In this document: piece after piece, positions 10,030 to 19,719 of the stretch | How positions within the stretch are numbered: the first letter of the stretch is position 1 | How the letters are laid out: every line of letters begins with the position of its first letter | Notes under the pieces: model-generated | Told to the model about the DNA's origin: nothing | What the model saw: only the letters and a program-made list of their open reading frames with translations | Database searches by the model: none | Made by a program: the position numbers and the translations under genes | NCBI RefSeq assembly: GCF_011405515.1 | Contig: NZ_AP022671.1 | Span: 124,001 to 188,000, forward strand | Source of the DNA: Nitrospira sp. KM1 | GTDB taxonomy: Bacteria > Nitrospirota > Nitrospiria > Nitrospirales > Nitrospiraceae | Length of the DNA: 64,000 nt | Direction: 5' to 3'

Positions 10030-10989
10030 TCACCCTTTTGGATAGACATACTCGTGATAGAACTTGACTGACACGTTGTCGAGACGCGCGATCGCGTCCT
10101 CGGTCGACACCGCGGCGGAGAAATACCGAGTGACGAGATGAGAAGCGATACCGTGTTCGTTCGTCCCCATGTATCGGACGGAGAGGCCCGGTTCCAACTC
10201 TCCCGCCACGCCCGCTTTCTGCAGTCCGATGACTCCCTGCTGCGCTTCACCGGCACGCAGCAATAAGATAGTCGATTTACCTGCCTTGTCGATCTCCAGC
10301 TTGTTCGTAGGGATCAGAGGAACGCCGCGCCAAGTGATGAACGGCGAGCCGAACAGATGAACCGTGGGTGGAGGGACGCCGCGTCTGGTCGCCTCGCGCC
10401 CGAATGCGGCGATCGCCTTGGGGTGGGCCAGAAAGAAGGCCGGCTGTTTCCAGACCAGGGTCAAGAGCTCATCCAAATCATCCGGCGTGGGAGTTCCCTT
10501 GCGTGTTTGGATGCGCTGCTCAGGCACTACCTCTTTCAGCAGTCCAAATTCCTCGTGGTTGAGAATCTCCCACTCTTCGCGTTCCTTCACGGCTTCGACG
10601 GTCAGGCGTACCTGCTCGCGCAATTGGTCAATGCGATTGCTGTACAGATCGGTCACGCGCGTGTGGGTATGCACGATGGTTTGGATGGTGCTCAAGTGAT
10701 ATTCGCGCGGACGGACCTCATAGTCCACGTACGTCGCCGGTAGTTCCGGTTCGTTTCTGTCAACCGTCAACAGATCCACTTTCACTTCACCAAATTCGCT
10801 GGCGGGTTGTCCTTTTGGAGCCTTGGCCACGCGGTTCAGTCGATAGACCCCGCCGTCGACGTCCACCCATGGCAACAGCTTGCGGAGCCAGCGCGGGGTG
10901 ATCTGGATCATCCGTGGAGCAGTGACGGTGGCCGTGGCGAGGTTGCGCGCCGCTTGGGCGCTTAAACTTGTTCGTGAGGTGTCACTCAT
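10030..10989 (-). CDS. Family 2A encapsulin shell protein (SrpI-like)
   Basis: 319 aa from ATG 10989. GAAAGG sits 8 bases upstream; an ATG at 10995 is too close to it. The region 'MIQITPRWLRKLLPWVDVDGGVYRLNR' is the hallmark N-terminal stretch of family 2 encapsulins. The body keeps the HK97-like order, with a long E-loop/P-domain region and a C-terminus 'KFYHEYVYPKG'. There is no cyclic-nucleotide-binding insertion, which separates 2A from 2B. It should assemble into a hollow protein shell holding the desulfurase encoded directly downstream. Families of this type are known in sulfur-starved cyanobacteria. Confidence 0.93.
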   Translation of the reverse strand: MSDTSRTSLSAQAARNLATATVTAPRMIQITPRWLRKLLPWVDVDGGVYRLNRVAKAPKGQPASEFGEVKVDLLTVDRNEPELPATYVDYEVRPREYHLSTIQTIVHTHTRVTDLYSNRIDQLREQVRLTVEAVKEREEWEILNHEEFGLLKEVVPEQRIQTRKGTPTPDDLDELLTLVWKQPAFFLAHPKAIAAFGREATRRGVPPPTVHLFGSPFITWRGVPLIPTNKLEIDKAGKSTILLLRAGEAQQGVIGLQKAGVAGELEPGLSVRYMGTNEHGIASHLVTRYFSAAVSTEDAIARLDNVSVKFYHEYVYPKG

Positions 10990-11047
10990 GACCATATCCT
11001 TTCTGATGTAAGCGAGCGTGATGCCTTAGTGCAGGGTCCCGTACTTT

Positions 11048-11134
11048 CTATTTCCATTTTCGCGTTTGTTGCTGCGAAGCAGCCACTGGTTCCGGCCTCG
11101 AATTCACCCTCCTTTCGTATCGCTGGTTTCCCAT
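11048..11134 (-). CDS. Possible 28-residue peptide between thiF-like and encapsulin genes
   Basis: ATG 11134 has GGAG 7 bases upstream and reads MGNQRYERRVNSRPEPVAAS then QQQTRKWK to TAG 11048. It is basic, with no membrane segment. It starts 19 bases after the thiF-like stop and fills the 164-base gap before the encapsulin gene. A second purine-rich AAAGGAGG lies inside. Being short, it may be chance. A conserved peptide in this slot in relatives would make it real. Confidence 0.3.
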   Translation of the reverse strand: MGNQRYERRVNSRPEPVAASQQQTRKWK

Positions 11135-11153
11135 CAAGCCGCTCCGTTGCGGG

Positions 11154-11957
11154 TCACCGGATCGTGCAGATTTCCGGCTCGTGATCTATGAGGGCTGTGA
11201 TGGTCGGCTGGTCCCCACAGAGCGGACAGGCTGGATTGCGGGCCACCTTGACCTCCCGGAATGCCGTGCGTCTGGCATCGAAATCCAGGAGCCGGTCAGT
11301 CAAGGGCTGACCGATGCCCAGGACCAATTTCAAGGCCTCACTCGCTTGGATTGTACCGATGATGCCGGCCAAGACACCGAGCACACCGGCTTCCTGACAA
11401 CTGGCAACCAGTCCCGGCGGTGGCGGCTGTCTGAATATGCAGCGGTAACAGGCCGAACGCTTAGGAATGATCGTAAATACACGCCCTTCGAAGCGCAAGA
11501 TCCCTCCATGCGCGAGCGGCTTTCCGGCCATGTAGCAGGCATCATTGATCAAAAACTTCGCGGGAAAATTATCCACTCCGTCGAGTATGACGTCATAACT
11601 GCACACGATATCCAAGGCGTTTGCCGCGATCAGACGTTCTTCGTGCAGGATCACTTCGACATCGGGATTCAACGCCTGAATTTTTTCCTTCGCCGAGAGC
11701 ACTTTGGGACGTCCGACGTCTGAGGTATGGTGAATGACCTGACGTTGCAGGTTCGAAAGATCGACGACATCATGGTCGATGAGACCTATGGTGCCGATGC
11801 CGGCTGCCGCAAGATACAGGGCGGCCGGCGCTCCAAGGCCTCCGGCTCCGACGATCAGGACACGGGCCTTCGCGATCTTCTTCTGACCCTTCCCCCCGAC
11901 TTCCGGAAGGAGAATGTGGCGGCTGTATCTGGTGATCTGGGCGTCGGTGAATTCCAT
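11154..11957 (-). CDS. MoeB/ThiF-type adenylyltransferase
   Basis: 267 aa from ATG 11957. It has a Rossmann ATP site (VLIVGAGGLGAPAALYLAAAG), 'LIDHDVVDLSNLQRQVIH' and 'DGVDNFPAKFLINDAC', and two CxxC pairs (CYRC and CPLC) for structural zinc, all standard for E1-like MoeB/ThiF/HesA enzymes. These adenylate the C-terminal Gly of ThiS/MoaD-type carriers so that sulfur can be loaded as a thiocarboxylate. Its likely partner is the ThiS-like protein two genes upstream. No rhodanese domain is fused. The start excludes an upstream stretch that is antisense-like and overlaps cysK. Confidence 0.88.
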   Translation of the reverse strand: MEFTDAQITRYSRHILLPEVGGKGQKKIAKARVLIVGAGGLGAPAALYLAAAGIGTIGLIDHDVVDLSNLQRQVIHHTSDVGRPKVLSAKEKIQALNPDVEVILHEERLIAANALDIVCSYDVILDGVDNFPAKFLINDACYMAGKPLAHGGILRFEGRVFTIIPKRSACYRCIFRQPPPPGLVASCQEAGVLGVLAGIIGTIQASEALKLVLGIGQPLTDRLLDFDARRTAFREVKVARNPACPLCGDQPTITALIDHEPEICTIR

Positions 11958-11976
11958 GTCAGGTTTCGATGGTCTT

Positions 11977-12906
11977 TTAGGCGGTGAAATACTTTTCCAT
12001 GCTGATATATCGCTCCCCCGTATCACAGAGCACGGTGACCACGGTCTTTCCCGGGCCGAGTTCCTGCGCCACCCTTGTTGCGGCATGCACGTTTGCACCG
12101 GACGAGATGCCCACCAGGAGGCCCTCCGCTTTGGCAAGCGCTTTGGCGGTTTGAAAAGCTTCCTCATCCGTTACGGTCACGACACGATCAATTAATTTAC
12201 GGTTCAAGATGGGCGGCACGAAGCCCGCCCCAATGCCCTGTATCTTATGGGGACCGGCTGCTCCGCCCGACAAAACGGGTGAGGTTGCAGGTTCCACGGC
12301 AATGATCTGAACGGCCGGATTCCGTTCTTTGAAGACTTCGCCGCAGCCGGTGATCGTTCCACCGGTGCCAACACCGGCGACAAAGGCGTCGAACCGGCCT
12401 TGCAGGGCGTTCCAGATTTCCGGCGCCGTCGTCGAGCGGTGGACCGCCGGGTTCGCCGGATTAGAAAATTGATCCGGCATAAAGTATGACGGATGACCGG
12501 CCACGATCTTCTCGGCTTCCCTGATGGATCCCAGCATGCTCTCCCATCCCGGAGTACGGACGAGGTCTGCGCCGTAGGACGACAAGAGACTGACGCGCTC
12601 CAGGCTCATGGTTTCCGGCATGACGAGAATCAGTTTATATCCTCGGATCGCCGCTACGAGCGCGAGTCCGATGCCGGTATTGCCGCTGGTCGGTTCGACA
12701 ATCGTGGCACCTGGCTCGAGTCTGCCGCTTCGTTCCGCCTCGTTGATCATGTTGAGGCAAATACGGTCCTTGACACTGCCGCCGGGATTGGCGCTTTCTA
12801 GTTTGGCGTAGATGGTCGCGCCTCCATCCGGTGAGAGCCGGTTTAGCCGGATGAGCGGCGTATTGCCGATCAAGCTGGTGACGTCGTCATACGCGTGAAC
12901 GATCAC
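11977..12906 (-). CDS. cysK: Cysteine synthase (O-acetylserine sulfhydrylase)
   Basis: 309 aa starting at GTG 12906, whose GTGA overlaps the stop of the carrier gene. It has the PLP lysine K46 in 'NPGGSVKDR', the substrate loop 'PTSGNTG', the phosphate-cup 'GVGTGGTITG' and 'GISSGAN', as in CysK/CysM. It joins O-acetylserine with sulfide, or in CysM-like variants with a thiocarboxylated carrier protein. The coupled carrier gene makes the second route worth considering. Sequence alone does not separate the two. Confidence 0.92.
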   Translation of the reverse strand: MIVHAYDDVTSLIGNTPLIRLNRLSPDGGATIYAKLESANPGGSVKDRICLNMINEAERSGRLEPGATIVEPTSGNTGIGLALVAAIRGYKLILVMPETMSLERVSLLSSYGADLVRTPGWESMLGSIREAEKIVAGHPSYFMPDQFSNPANPAVHRSTTAPEIWNALQGRFDAFVAGVGTGGTITGCGEVFKERNPAVQIIAVEPATSPVLSGGAAGPHKIQGIGAGFVPPILNRKLIDRVVTVTDEEAFQTAKALAKAEGLLVGISSGANVHAATRVAQELGPGKTVVTVLCDTGERYISMEKYFTA

Positions 12907-13103
12907 CGGCCCCCTCCCATGTAGAAGAGAAATTCGATCCGGTCCCCATCCCGAAGAGGCGTCGAATCGAGACTCGCCCGATCGATCATCGCATCGTTCA
13001 ATTCCACTGCCACCATCTGAGGTTCGATAGTTTTCTCCTTCAGCAGATCGAGGAGAACAGATGCCCGTGTTTCCTCCGGTTTGCCATTGACGGTCACCAC
13101 CAT
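12903..13103 (-). CDS. ThiS/MoaD-like sulfur-carrier protein with GGGR tail
   Basis: 66 aa from ATG 13103, with GGAGGAG 7 bases upstream; this fixes the start over an in-frame one at 13124. The fold signature 'MVVTVNGKPEET', '.LLDLLKEK' and 'LRDGDRIEFLFYMGGGR' is that of ThiS. Ordinary carriers end in exposed Gly-Gly; this one ends Gly-Gly-Gly-Arg, so one residue must be removed, or the GG is not used. Trailing residues after GG occur in carriers processed by a JAMM-type protease (CysO, QbsE). No such protease is in the window. Translationally coupled to cysK. Confidence 0.85.
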   Translation of the reverse strand: MVVTVNGKPEETRASVLLDLLKEKTIEPQMVAVELNDAMIDRASLDSTPLRDGDRIEFLFYMGGGR

Positions 13104-13130
13104 GAACGATCTCCTCCGATCCAATTCGGT

Positions 13131-13550
13131 TTAAATAAACAGCGTCGTCTCGGCACCTGCCGTGACCGTGAGAATGGCGGGCAGTCCCATGACGCTGTCT
13201 ACCAGCCGGGTGACGGTATCTCCGTTCACCCCCATGTATTCGAGGCCGGCACTGCAAGCGACCAGCTGGAAATCACCGACCAATTTGGAGTCCTTGAACA
13301 TTTCAGAGATGCTCGGAACCTGTTTCGCCCTCAACAGCGCACGGATCTCGTCGCCCGAGCCGACGTGGTCCGAGGGAAAATCCATCTCATCGATCCGGCC
13401 TTCGGCCAGCTTCTTGATTGTCCAGAACATCAGAACGACAGTGACCTCTTTCCCCATGGCGGCGGCCGTGAGCCCCAGCGTAGCCACCTGATGAAGCTTG
13501 TCGTACGTGCCGTTATGGGCAAAGATCACAAACCGTGGTTTCGGCGTCAT
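13131..13550 (-). CDS. DsrE-family sulfur-relay protein
   Basis: 139 aa with the DsrE/TusD-like alpha/beta fold: '[37 protein letters not shown]' and '[15 protein letters not shown]'. C99 in 'ACSAG' is at the position of the sulfur-carrying cysteine of DsrE-like proteins. Probably a small persulfide carrier or reductase that passes sulfur between the desulfurase and acceptors. Its start overlaps the stop of the sigma-54 regulator gene (4 bases), and the carrier gene follows after 27 bases. The precise partner is unknown. Confidence 0.85.
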   Translation of the reverse strand: MTPKPRFVIFAHNGTYDKLHQVATLGLTAAAMGKEVTVVLMFWTIKKLAEGRIDEMDFPSDHVGSGDEIRALLRAKQVPSISEMFKDSKLVGDFQLVACSAGLEYMGVNGDTVTRLVDSVMGLPAILTVTAGAETTLFI

Positions 13551-14671
13551 GCATGCTCCCGCTGCGTCTTGAGTAGTCCGTACCGCAGCAGCCGATCGCG
13601 GACGATATTGCGACTGATACCCAGCAGGCGCGCGGTGCGCAGCTGGTTCCGCTCACAATACTCGTATGCGGCTTGGAATACGGTTTCATCGATGAGCCGG
13701 TAGAGATCTGGCGTGTCCGCATCAAAAAGATGTCTGAGTCCTTCCTCCAGCCGGGCCGGTCTTACCGGCGCAGTGGAGGCCGTGATTTCCGGCGGACGGG
13801 CAGCGGGCAGTCGCAGGTCTTCGGGTTGTACGATCGATCCTGAACAGACCAGCAGGGCATGATGAATCGTGTTCTCCAGTTCACGAATGTTGCCGGGCCA
13901 TGGATAGGCGAGCAACGCGCGGGCAGCTGACGGCGAAAGCTCGACGACGGAGTAGCCGAGCCGGTTTCCATATTCGGCAAGAAAGTGTTGGGCCAGCGGT
14001 AATACGTCCGCGGTTCGCTGTCTTAGCGGAGGAAGCTCAAGCGATGCGACGTTGAGCCTGTAGTACAGGTCCTCCCGGAATCGTCCGGCCCTTACGGCCT
14101 CATCGAGCCTCACGTTGGTGGCCGCGATCAGCCTGACATCCACGGCGACAGGCTGCCGGGATCCAACGGGCACAACTTCCCGCTCTTGAACCACGCGCAG
14201 CAGCTTAGCCTGTAACGGAAGAGGAAGATCTCCTATCTCGTCAAGAAACAAGGATCCGCCATGCGCGGTTTCGAACCATCCTGCTTTCGAGGCGACCGCT
14301 CCCGTAAACGCGCCGCGCTCATGGCCGAAGAGCTCGCTCTCCATGAGCGAGTCGGTGATCGCCGCGCAATTCACCGCAATGAAGGGTCCTTGATGCCGAG
14401 CGCTCCGCTCGTGCAAGTGCCGGGCGATCAACTCCTTGCCGGTGCCAGTCTCTCCGATGATCAGCACGGTCGCTTCACTCCTGGCAATACGCTGAGCGCG
14501 TTCCAGAAGTGCATATGAGGCCGGATCTTCGAAGACCAGGCAGCTGGCACGCGTGGAAAGTGTCAGGGCGTGAGGATCTTTCGCTTTGACGATCGTGATG
14601 GATGCTTGCGCGTTCGCGGAGGACATGGGCGTATCGGGTCTCTGGTTCATCGGTAATGTCAGTGCCGGCAT
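13547..14671 (-). CDS. Sigma-54-dependent activator without receiver domain (SfnR-like)
   Basis: 374 aa. Only about 45 residues precede the AAA+ domain (Walker A GETGTGKE at 73-80, sigma-54 contact loop GAFTGA at 120-125, '[13 protein letters not shown]' Walker B). A Fis-type HTH closes the protein ('[25 protein letters not shown]'). The layout, lacking a sensory domain, is that of SfnR-type activators of sulfur-starvation genes in pseudomonads, so control is probably by expression level. A 10-base palindrome (CGTACGTACG, 14675-14684) lies just before the start. I found no clear -24/-12 promoter in the nearby gaps. Confidence 0.87.
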   Translation of the reverse strand: MPALTLPMNQRPDTPMSSANAQASITIVKAKDPHALTLSTRASCLVFEDPASYALLERAQRIARSEATVLIIGETGTGKELIARHLHERSARHQGPFIAVNCAAITDSLMESELFGHERGAFTGAVASKAGWFETAHGGSLFLDEIGDLPLPLQAKLLRVVQEREVVPVGSRQPVAVDVRLIAATNVRLDEAVRAGRFREDLYYRLNVASLELPPLRQRTADVLPLAQHFLAEYGNRLGYSVVELSPSAARALLAYPWPGNIRELENTIHHALLVCSGSIVQPEDLRLPAARPPEITASTAPVRPARLEEGLRHLFDADTPDLYRLIDETVFQAAYEYCERNQLRTARLLGISRNIVRDRLLRYGLLKTQREHA

Positions 14672-14744
14672 GGTCGTACGTACGGCTATTGGTCGTGAAT
14701 ACTCAGCCTCACGTAGGTGTTCCGCGTCCTAAAGCGCTCCTGAA

Positions 14745-15824
14745 TCAGGGTGACAACGGGTCCGGTATTCTGAAAATCTGGAGTTGCTTGGGATACAAAA
14801 ACACGACGTCGCCCTGTTGGATCTTGAGCTCGCGATATCGATCTTTGGTGAGCTCGACCTCGATGCTTTGCTCGACGTGCTTCGAATTCAATTCCAGCCT
14901 AACCCGAGCTCCTGCGTTGATGACCGTGTGTACGGTGGCTTCGAGCTGGGTCGGGGTCGTCCGGTTAAGGCTCAATTCCAGATCGTGCGGCCGGACAAAG
15001 GTGACCTCCTGATCACCAGTGGCGCCGTCTCCGGAAACCGGCAAGAGCGCGTGATCGACATCGACACCCGGCTGTTCATGAGGGGCGCGGCCATGGAAGA
15101 CATTGACGTCACCGAGGAACTTATACACGAAGGGTGTGGCCGGCTGTTCATACACTTCGTCGGGAGTTCCGATTTGCTCGATCCGGCCCTGGTTCAAGAC
15201 GACGATGCGGTCTGCCGATTCCAGCGCTTCTTCCTGATCGTGCGTCACGAGTATGCTCGTAATATGTAAGTCGTCATGCAGTCGCCGAAGCCAGCGCCGG
15301 AGCTCCTTCCTGACCTTGGCGTCCAACGCTCCGAACGGCTCGTCAAGGAGAAGGAGTTTTGGTTCGACGGCCAGAGCCCGCGCCAGTGCCACGCGCTGAC
15401 GCTGCCCACCCGAAAGTTGATTCGGATAGCGGTTCGCCATGGCTTGTAATTGGACCAGCGACAGCAGTTCCTCGACTTTGTCCCGAATGCGATCCGCAGA
15501 GGGGCGCTGAGCGCGCGGAAGCACGTTGAGGCCGAAGGCCACATTGTCGGCGACGGTCAGGTGACGGAACAGCGCATAATGCTGAAACACGAATCCGACG
15601 CGGCGTTCGGTGATGCGCTGATCCGTCACTTCGGTGCCATTGAGCAGAATTCGCCCTTCATCCGGCCGCTCCAAGCCTGCGAGAATTCTCAGGAGAGTCG
15701 TCTTTCCGCAGCCGGACGGGCCAAGAAGGGCGACCAGTTCCCCGCGTTGCACATGAATGCTCACGTCCTTCAGCACGGTGAAGGCCCCGAAGCGCTTGGT
15801 GACGTGTTCAACCTGTATGCTCAT
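14745..15824 (-). CDS. cysA: Sulfate/thiosulfate ABC transporter ATPase
   Basis: 359 aa. It has Walker A GPSGCGKT, signature LSGGQRQR, Walker [13 protein letters not shown], and the CysA-typical '[19 protein letters not shown]' and C-terminal TOBE-like region ('[12 protein letters not shown]'). It follows cysW with a 4-base overlap in a standard cysT-W-A order. It drives uptake of sulfate through CysTW using the periplasmic binding proteins encoded upstream. Confidence 0.95.
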   Translation of the reverse strand: MSIQVEHVTKRFGAFTVLKDVSIHVQRGELVALLGPSGCGKTTLLRILAGLERPDEGRILLNGTEVTDQRITERRVGFVFQHYALFRHLTVADNVAFGLNVLPRAQRPSADRIRDKVEELLSLVQLQAMANRYPNQLSGGQRQRVALARALAVEPKLLLLDEPFGALDAKVRKELRRWLRRLHDDLHITSILVTHDQEEALESADRIVVLNQGRIEQIGTPDEVYEQPATPFVYKFLGDVNVFHGRAPHEQPGVDVDHALLPVSGDGATGDQEVTFVRPHDLELSLNRTTPTQLEATVHTVINAGARVRLELNSKHVEQSIEVELTKDRYRELKIQQGDVVFLYPKQLQIFRIPDPLSP

Positions 15825-16729
15825 GGATGACTCCCTGTCTGTGCGTGAACGTCAGGAGCGTGCGTCGTCCGGACGGGGTCTGTTTTCCTCTCGACGATCG
15901 TTTTGGCGATGAGTGTGACGATCGCCAGCAAGGTCAAGAGGGACGCCACTGCGAACGCCCCGACCGCATTGTATTCGTTATACAGAATCTCTACGTGCAG
16001 GGGCAGGGTATTGGTCAACCCTCTTATGTGACCGGAGACGACGGAAACCGCGCCGAACTCCCCCAATGCCCGCGCATTGCAGAGGATGACCCCGTAGAGC
16101 AGACTCCATTTGATATTGGGCAGCGTCACCCGCATAAATGTCTGCCACCCTGACGCGCCTAATGTCAGAGCCGCCTCTTCTTCTTCCCGACCCTGCGATT
16201 GCATAAGAGGAATGAGTTCCCGTGCGATGAACGGAACGGTCACAAACGTGGTGGCCAACACGATTCCTGGCAGGGCAAAAATGATCCTGATGTCGTGCTG
16301 CGCCAGCCACGGTCCGAGCCAACCCTGTGCCCCGAACAGCAGCACGTAGATCAATCCAGAAATGACGGGTGAAACCGCCAACGGAATATCGATCAGCGTG
16401 ATGACAAACTGCTTGCCGACAAACTCGAATTTGGCGATGGCCCACGCGGCGGCAATGCCGAAGACGGCGTTGAGCGGCACGGCAAGAGAGGCAGCCAGGA
16501 GTGAGAGGCGGATGGCGGCCAACGCGTCCGGATCCTGAAATGAAGCGAAATACGCGCCGAGTCCGTGCTTCAGCGCCTCGGTAAAGACTGCGGCGAGAGG
16601 GATGAACAGGAACAGAGTGAGATATCCGAGCGCGACGGCAATAAGGATCCAGCGAACGAGTGCCCGTTCGCTTGTGAGCGATGCTTTCCACTCCTCATGG
16701 CTGATTCTCGAAATGGCTTGTGTCGTCAT
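15821..16729 (-). CDS. cysW: Sulfate ABC transporter permease CysW
   Basis: 302 aa with about six membrane helices and the EAA coupling loop in '[25 protein letters not shown]'. '[20 protein letters not shown]' is the CysW family stretch ('[15 protein letters not shown]'). It overlaps cysA by 4 bases and follows cysT after 12 bases. Confidence 0.95.
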   Translation of the reverse strand: MTTQAISRISHEEWKASLTSERALVRWILIAVALGYLTLFLFIPLAAVFTEALKHGLGAYFASFQDPDALAAIRLSLLAASLAVPLNAVFGIAAAWAIAKFEFVGKQFVITLIDIPLAVSPVISGLIYVLLFGAQGWLGPWLAQHDIRIIFALPGIVLATTFVTVPFIARELIPLMQSQGREEEEAALTLGASGWQTFMRVTLPNIKWSLLYGVILCNARALGEFGAVSVVSGHIRGLTNTLPLHVEILYNEYNAVGAFAVASLLTLLAIVTLIAKTIVERKTDPVRTTHAPDVHAQTGSHP

Positions 16730-16741
16730 GAATAGGTGTCC

Positions 16742-17578
16742 TTAGCGTCCGGCATGGCGGGCGGTGCTCCACCACTGAAGAAGATTGACGATCAGCGAAA
16801 GCAGGAATGAAATCACGAGCATGACGACGCCCAATGACGTCGCTCCCGAATAGTCGTATTGCTCAAGTTTCGTCATGATCAGCAGGGGAGTGATCTCGGA
16901 TTTCATCGGCATGTTTCCGGCAATAAAGATGACCGATCCGTATTCTCCCACAGCCCGCGCGAACGCCATGGCGATGCCGGTCAGGAGGGCGGGCCACAAC
17001 TCCGGCACGATGACGGCGCGAAAGGTCTGCCAGCGGCTGGCTCCGAGCGTGGCCGCGGCTTCCTCCACCTCCCGATCCAAATCTTGCAGCACCGGCTGGA
17101 CGGTACGCACGACGAATGGTAGGCCGATGAAGGTAAGCGCCACCAGGACCCCCAACGGCGTGAATGCCACTTTGATGCCGAGTGGCTCGAGCAGCCGGCC
17201 GATCCATCCGTTCGACGCGTAGATGGCTGTCAGCGCGATTCCCGCCACCGCCGTTGGCAGGGCGAACGGGAGATCGACCAGAGCGTCCACGATGGCACGC
17301 CCGGGAAATCGATATCGGACCAGAACCCAGGCCACGATTGATCCGAACACGCCGTTGATCAAGGCCCCGACCAAGGAGGCGCCGAAGGTCAGACGGTAGG
17401 AAGCGAGGGCGCGAGGTTCCGTCACGGTGTGCCAGAACTGATCCCAGGTCAACGTGCTGGTTTTGATCACCAGTCCGCTCAAGGGGATCAGTACGATTAA
17501 ACTGAAGTACAGTGTTGCAAATCCGAGCGTCAGGCCGAATCCCGGAAGCACGCTGGGCTGTTTGAGTATCAAAGGCAT
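16742..17578 (-). CDS. cysT: Sulfate ABC transporter permease CysT/CysU
   Basis: 278 aa from ATG 17578, preceded by GAGGGG; an in-frame TTG at 17596 is less likely. It has about six membrane helices. The coupling loop is 'EVEEAAATLGASRWQTFRAVIVPEL' and the family pattern 'FARAVGEYGSVIFIAGNMP' is present. It forms the membrane channel with CysW. Confidence 0.95.
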   Translation of the reverse strand: MPLILKQPSVLPGFGLTLGFATLYFSLIVLIPLSGLVIKTSTLTWDQFWHTVTEPRALASYRLTFGASLVGALINGVFGSIVAWVLVRYRFPGRAIVDALVDLPFALPTAVAGIALTAIYASNGWIGRLLEPLGIKVAFTPLGVLVALTFIGLPFVVRTVQPVLQDLDREVEEAAATLGASRWQTFRAVIVPELWPALLTGIAMAFARAVGEYGSVIFIAGNMPMKSEITPLLIMTKLEQYDYSGATSLGVVMLVISFLLSLIVNLLQWWSTARHAGR

Positions 17579-17602
17579 GAAATTCCCCTCATGCAAACTT
17601 GA

Positions 17603-18673
17603 TTATGGTGAACGATCTCCGCGCGTCTGAAATAACCGGTCAAATGTGCCTCCGTCCGTAAAATGGGTCGCGATAGCACGACTCCATCCGCCGAAGACGT
17701 CATCGGCTGTGAATAGTTCAACAGGGGGAAACAACTGCGCATATTTTTTAGCCACGGAAGCCAGCCGTGGCCGATAGTGATGGGTAGCCGCCAATTCCTG
17801 GCCATGCTCGGAGTACAGGTAACTAAGATAGGCTTCGGCAAGCTTTCTCGTGCCGTGTTTGTCCACTATGACATCCAGAACGGCGACGGGTCCCTCGGTC
17901 AGGATGCTGGCTGATGGGTAGACCACGTCAAATCGATCGGCACCCAATTCCTTCTGGATCAGTGAAACCTCATGTTCGAACGTCAGCAGCGCATCCCCCA
18001 ATCCGCGTTGCGCGAAGGTCGTCGTCGCTCCACGTCCGCCGGAATCCAACACCGGCACATTGTTCAACAGTCGCCGGACGAACTCTTCTGCCTCGCGATC
18101 GGTCCCGCCTCTTGTGAGAATCTGCCCCCATGCTGCCAGATAGCTGTAACGACCGTTGCCGGATGTTTTCGGGTTGGGCATGATGACACCCACGCCGGGC
18201 TTGGTAAGGTCGGCCCAATCGCGAATGCCCTTGGGATTGTCTTTCCGGACTAGAAAGACGATCGTGGACGTCCAAGGCACGCTGCCATGCGGCAGCCGTT
18301 GTCGCCAGTTCGCCCCGAGCAATTTGCCGACATCGGAGAGAATTGTGACGTCACTTTCTTGATTCATCGTCACGACATCGGCTTCCAAACCTCCCAGAAC
18401 TGCACGCGCCTGGGCGCTTGAGCCGCCGTGAGATTGCTTGATGGTCACGGTTTGACCGGTCTTCTCCAGCCAATATTTCTCAAAAGCGGGATTGTACGCT
18501 TTATAGAATTCGCGGGACACGTCATAGGAGACGTTCAGCAATTCGTGCGGCTCTGCGCCGGCGGTTGCCGCTTCCGAGCACTGCGATGCGAGTAAGGACA
18601 ACATGAGCAGGGAGGCGGCGCGATGTATTCCCGCTGATCCGCGCCTGGGCAAAAAACGTCTCACGATGCTCAT
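17603..18673 (-). CDS. Sulfate-binding protein, second copy
   Basis: 356 aa with an N-terminal signal (hydrophobic '[14 protein letters not shown]'). It has the Sbp/CysP signatures '[20 protein letters not shown]', '[23 protein letters not shown]' and '[17 protein letters not shown]'. It is about half identical by eye to the neighbouring copy. The two genes overlap by 4 bases. The 'LASQC' stretch is not a canonical lipobox, so it is probably periplasmic. Having two Sbp proteins feed one CysTWA permease may widen ligand range (sulfate, thiosulfate). Confidence 0.92.
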   Translation of the reverse strand: MSIVRRFLPRRGSAGIHRAASLLMLSLLASQCSEAATAGAEPHELLNVSYDVSREFYKAYNPAFEKYWLEKTGQTVTIKQSHGGSSAQARAVLGGLEADVVTMNQESDVTILSDVGKLLGANWRQRLPHGSVPWTSTIVFLVRKDNPKGIRDWADLTKPGVGVIMPNPKTSGNGRYSYLAAWGQILTRGGTDREAEEFVRRLLNNVPVLDSGGRGATTTFAQRGLGDALLTFEHEVSLIQKELGADRFDVVYPSASILTEGPVAVLDVIVDKHGTRKLAEAYLSYLYSEHGQELAATHHYRPRLASVAKKYAQLFPPVELFTADDVFGGWSRAIATHFTDGGTFDRLFQTRGDRSP

Positions 18674-19719
18674 TTGGATATCTGCAGATAGATCTTGTCG
18701 AATGTGCCACCGTCGGCAAAATGGGTCTTATTGGCGTTTTGCCAGTTGCCAAATAATTCCTGGAGCGTGAACAGCTCCACCTTGGGGAATTTTGTCTGCT
18801 TTGCCGCCACCGACTGAAGTCTCGGCCGATAGGAATGCTTGGCTGCAATCTCCTGACCTTCTTCAGAGTACAGATACTCGAGATAGGCTTGGGCGACTGC
18901 TCGGGTGCCGTGCTTATCGACCGTCTTATCGACAAGGCTCACCGTCGGTTCTGCCAAGATGCTGACCGGCGGCACGACGATATCGAATTTGTCTTTTCCC
19001 AGTCCTTCACCGCCAAGAAGAATTTCATTTTCCCAGTTGATCAGCACGTCGCCGATGCCTCGTTCCACGAACGTCGTGGTGGCTCCGCGTGCTCCCGAAT
19101 CGAGAACCGGGACATTCTTAAAAAGAAGGGACAGAAATTCCTGTGCCTTCTTCTCATCGCCGCCGGATTGTTTGAGGGCATAGCCCCATGCGGCCAGATA
19201 GTTCCAGCGTGCGACACCGGAGGTTTTGGGATTCGGTGTGATGACGGAGACGCCCGGTTTGATCAGGTCTTTCCAGTCCTTGATGCCTTTGGGGTTGCCC
19301 TTTCTGACCAAGAACGCGATGGTTGATGTGTAGGGAGCGCTGTCGTGTGGGAGGCGGCTTTGCCAGTTGGCCGGAAGCAAAGCAGCCTTTTCAGAAATTG
19401 CATCGATATCGTAGGCTAGAGCCAGCGTCACCACATCGGCTTCGAGTCCGTCGATCACGGCCCGTGCCTGCTTGCTGGATCCGCCGTGAGATTGTTTGAT
19501 CGTTACGGTTGTACCGGCCTTGGCCTTCCAATATTTTGCGAATGCCGCATTAAATTCCTGATACAGCTCGCGCGTCGGGTCATAGGACACATTGAGGAGG
19601 GAGACCGATTCGGCGGATTGAGTCGGAAGAGGCTGCCAGACGATGCCACTGATGATGAGGGCAACAGCGATGAAGTATGTAGGTGCCACGACACGATCCT
19701 TTCGTTGAGAAATAGTCAT
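18670..19719 (-). CDS. sbp: Sulfate-binding protein
   Basis: 349 aa from ATG 19719, whose ATGA overlaps the stop of the racemase-like gene; this supports it over a Met at 19752. A signal peptide ends near 'QSAES'. The mature part has '[20 protein letters not shown]', '[25 protein letters not shown]' and '[20 protein letters not shown]', the sulfate-binding signature. It delivers sulfate to CysTWA. Confidence 0.94.
   Translation of the reverse strand: MTISQRKDRVVAPTYFIAVALIISGIVWQPLPTQSAESVSLLNVSYDPTRELYQEFNAAFAKYWKAKAGTTVTIKQSHGGSSKQARAVIDGLEADVVTLALAYDIDAISEKAALLPANWQSRLPHDSAPYTSTIAFLVRKGNPKGIKDWKDLIKPGVSVITPNPKTSGVARWNYLAAWGYALKQSGGDEKKAQEFLSLLFKNVPVLDSGARGATTTFVERGIGDVLINWENEILLGGEGLGKDKFDIVVPPVSILAEPTVSLVDKTVDKHGTRAVAQAYLEYLYSEEGQEIAAKHSYRPRLQSVAAKQTKFPKVELFTLQELFGNWQNANKTHFADGGTFDKIYLQISK

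Noticed and set aside
10026-10256. N-terminal extension of the desulfurase upstream of 10025
   Set aside because: It overlaps the encapsulin coding sequence, is Arg/Ser-rich and has no ribosome site. ATG 10025 directly follows the shell gene.
10990-14744. Sigma-54 -24/-12 promoter for the sulfur genes
   Set aside because: No TGGCAC-N5-TTGC-like sequence with the GG/GC spacing was found by eye in the gaps near 10990-11153 and 14672-14744.
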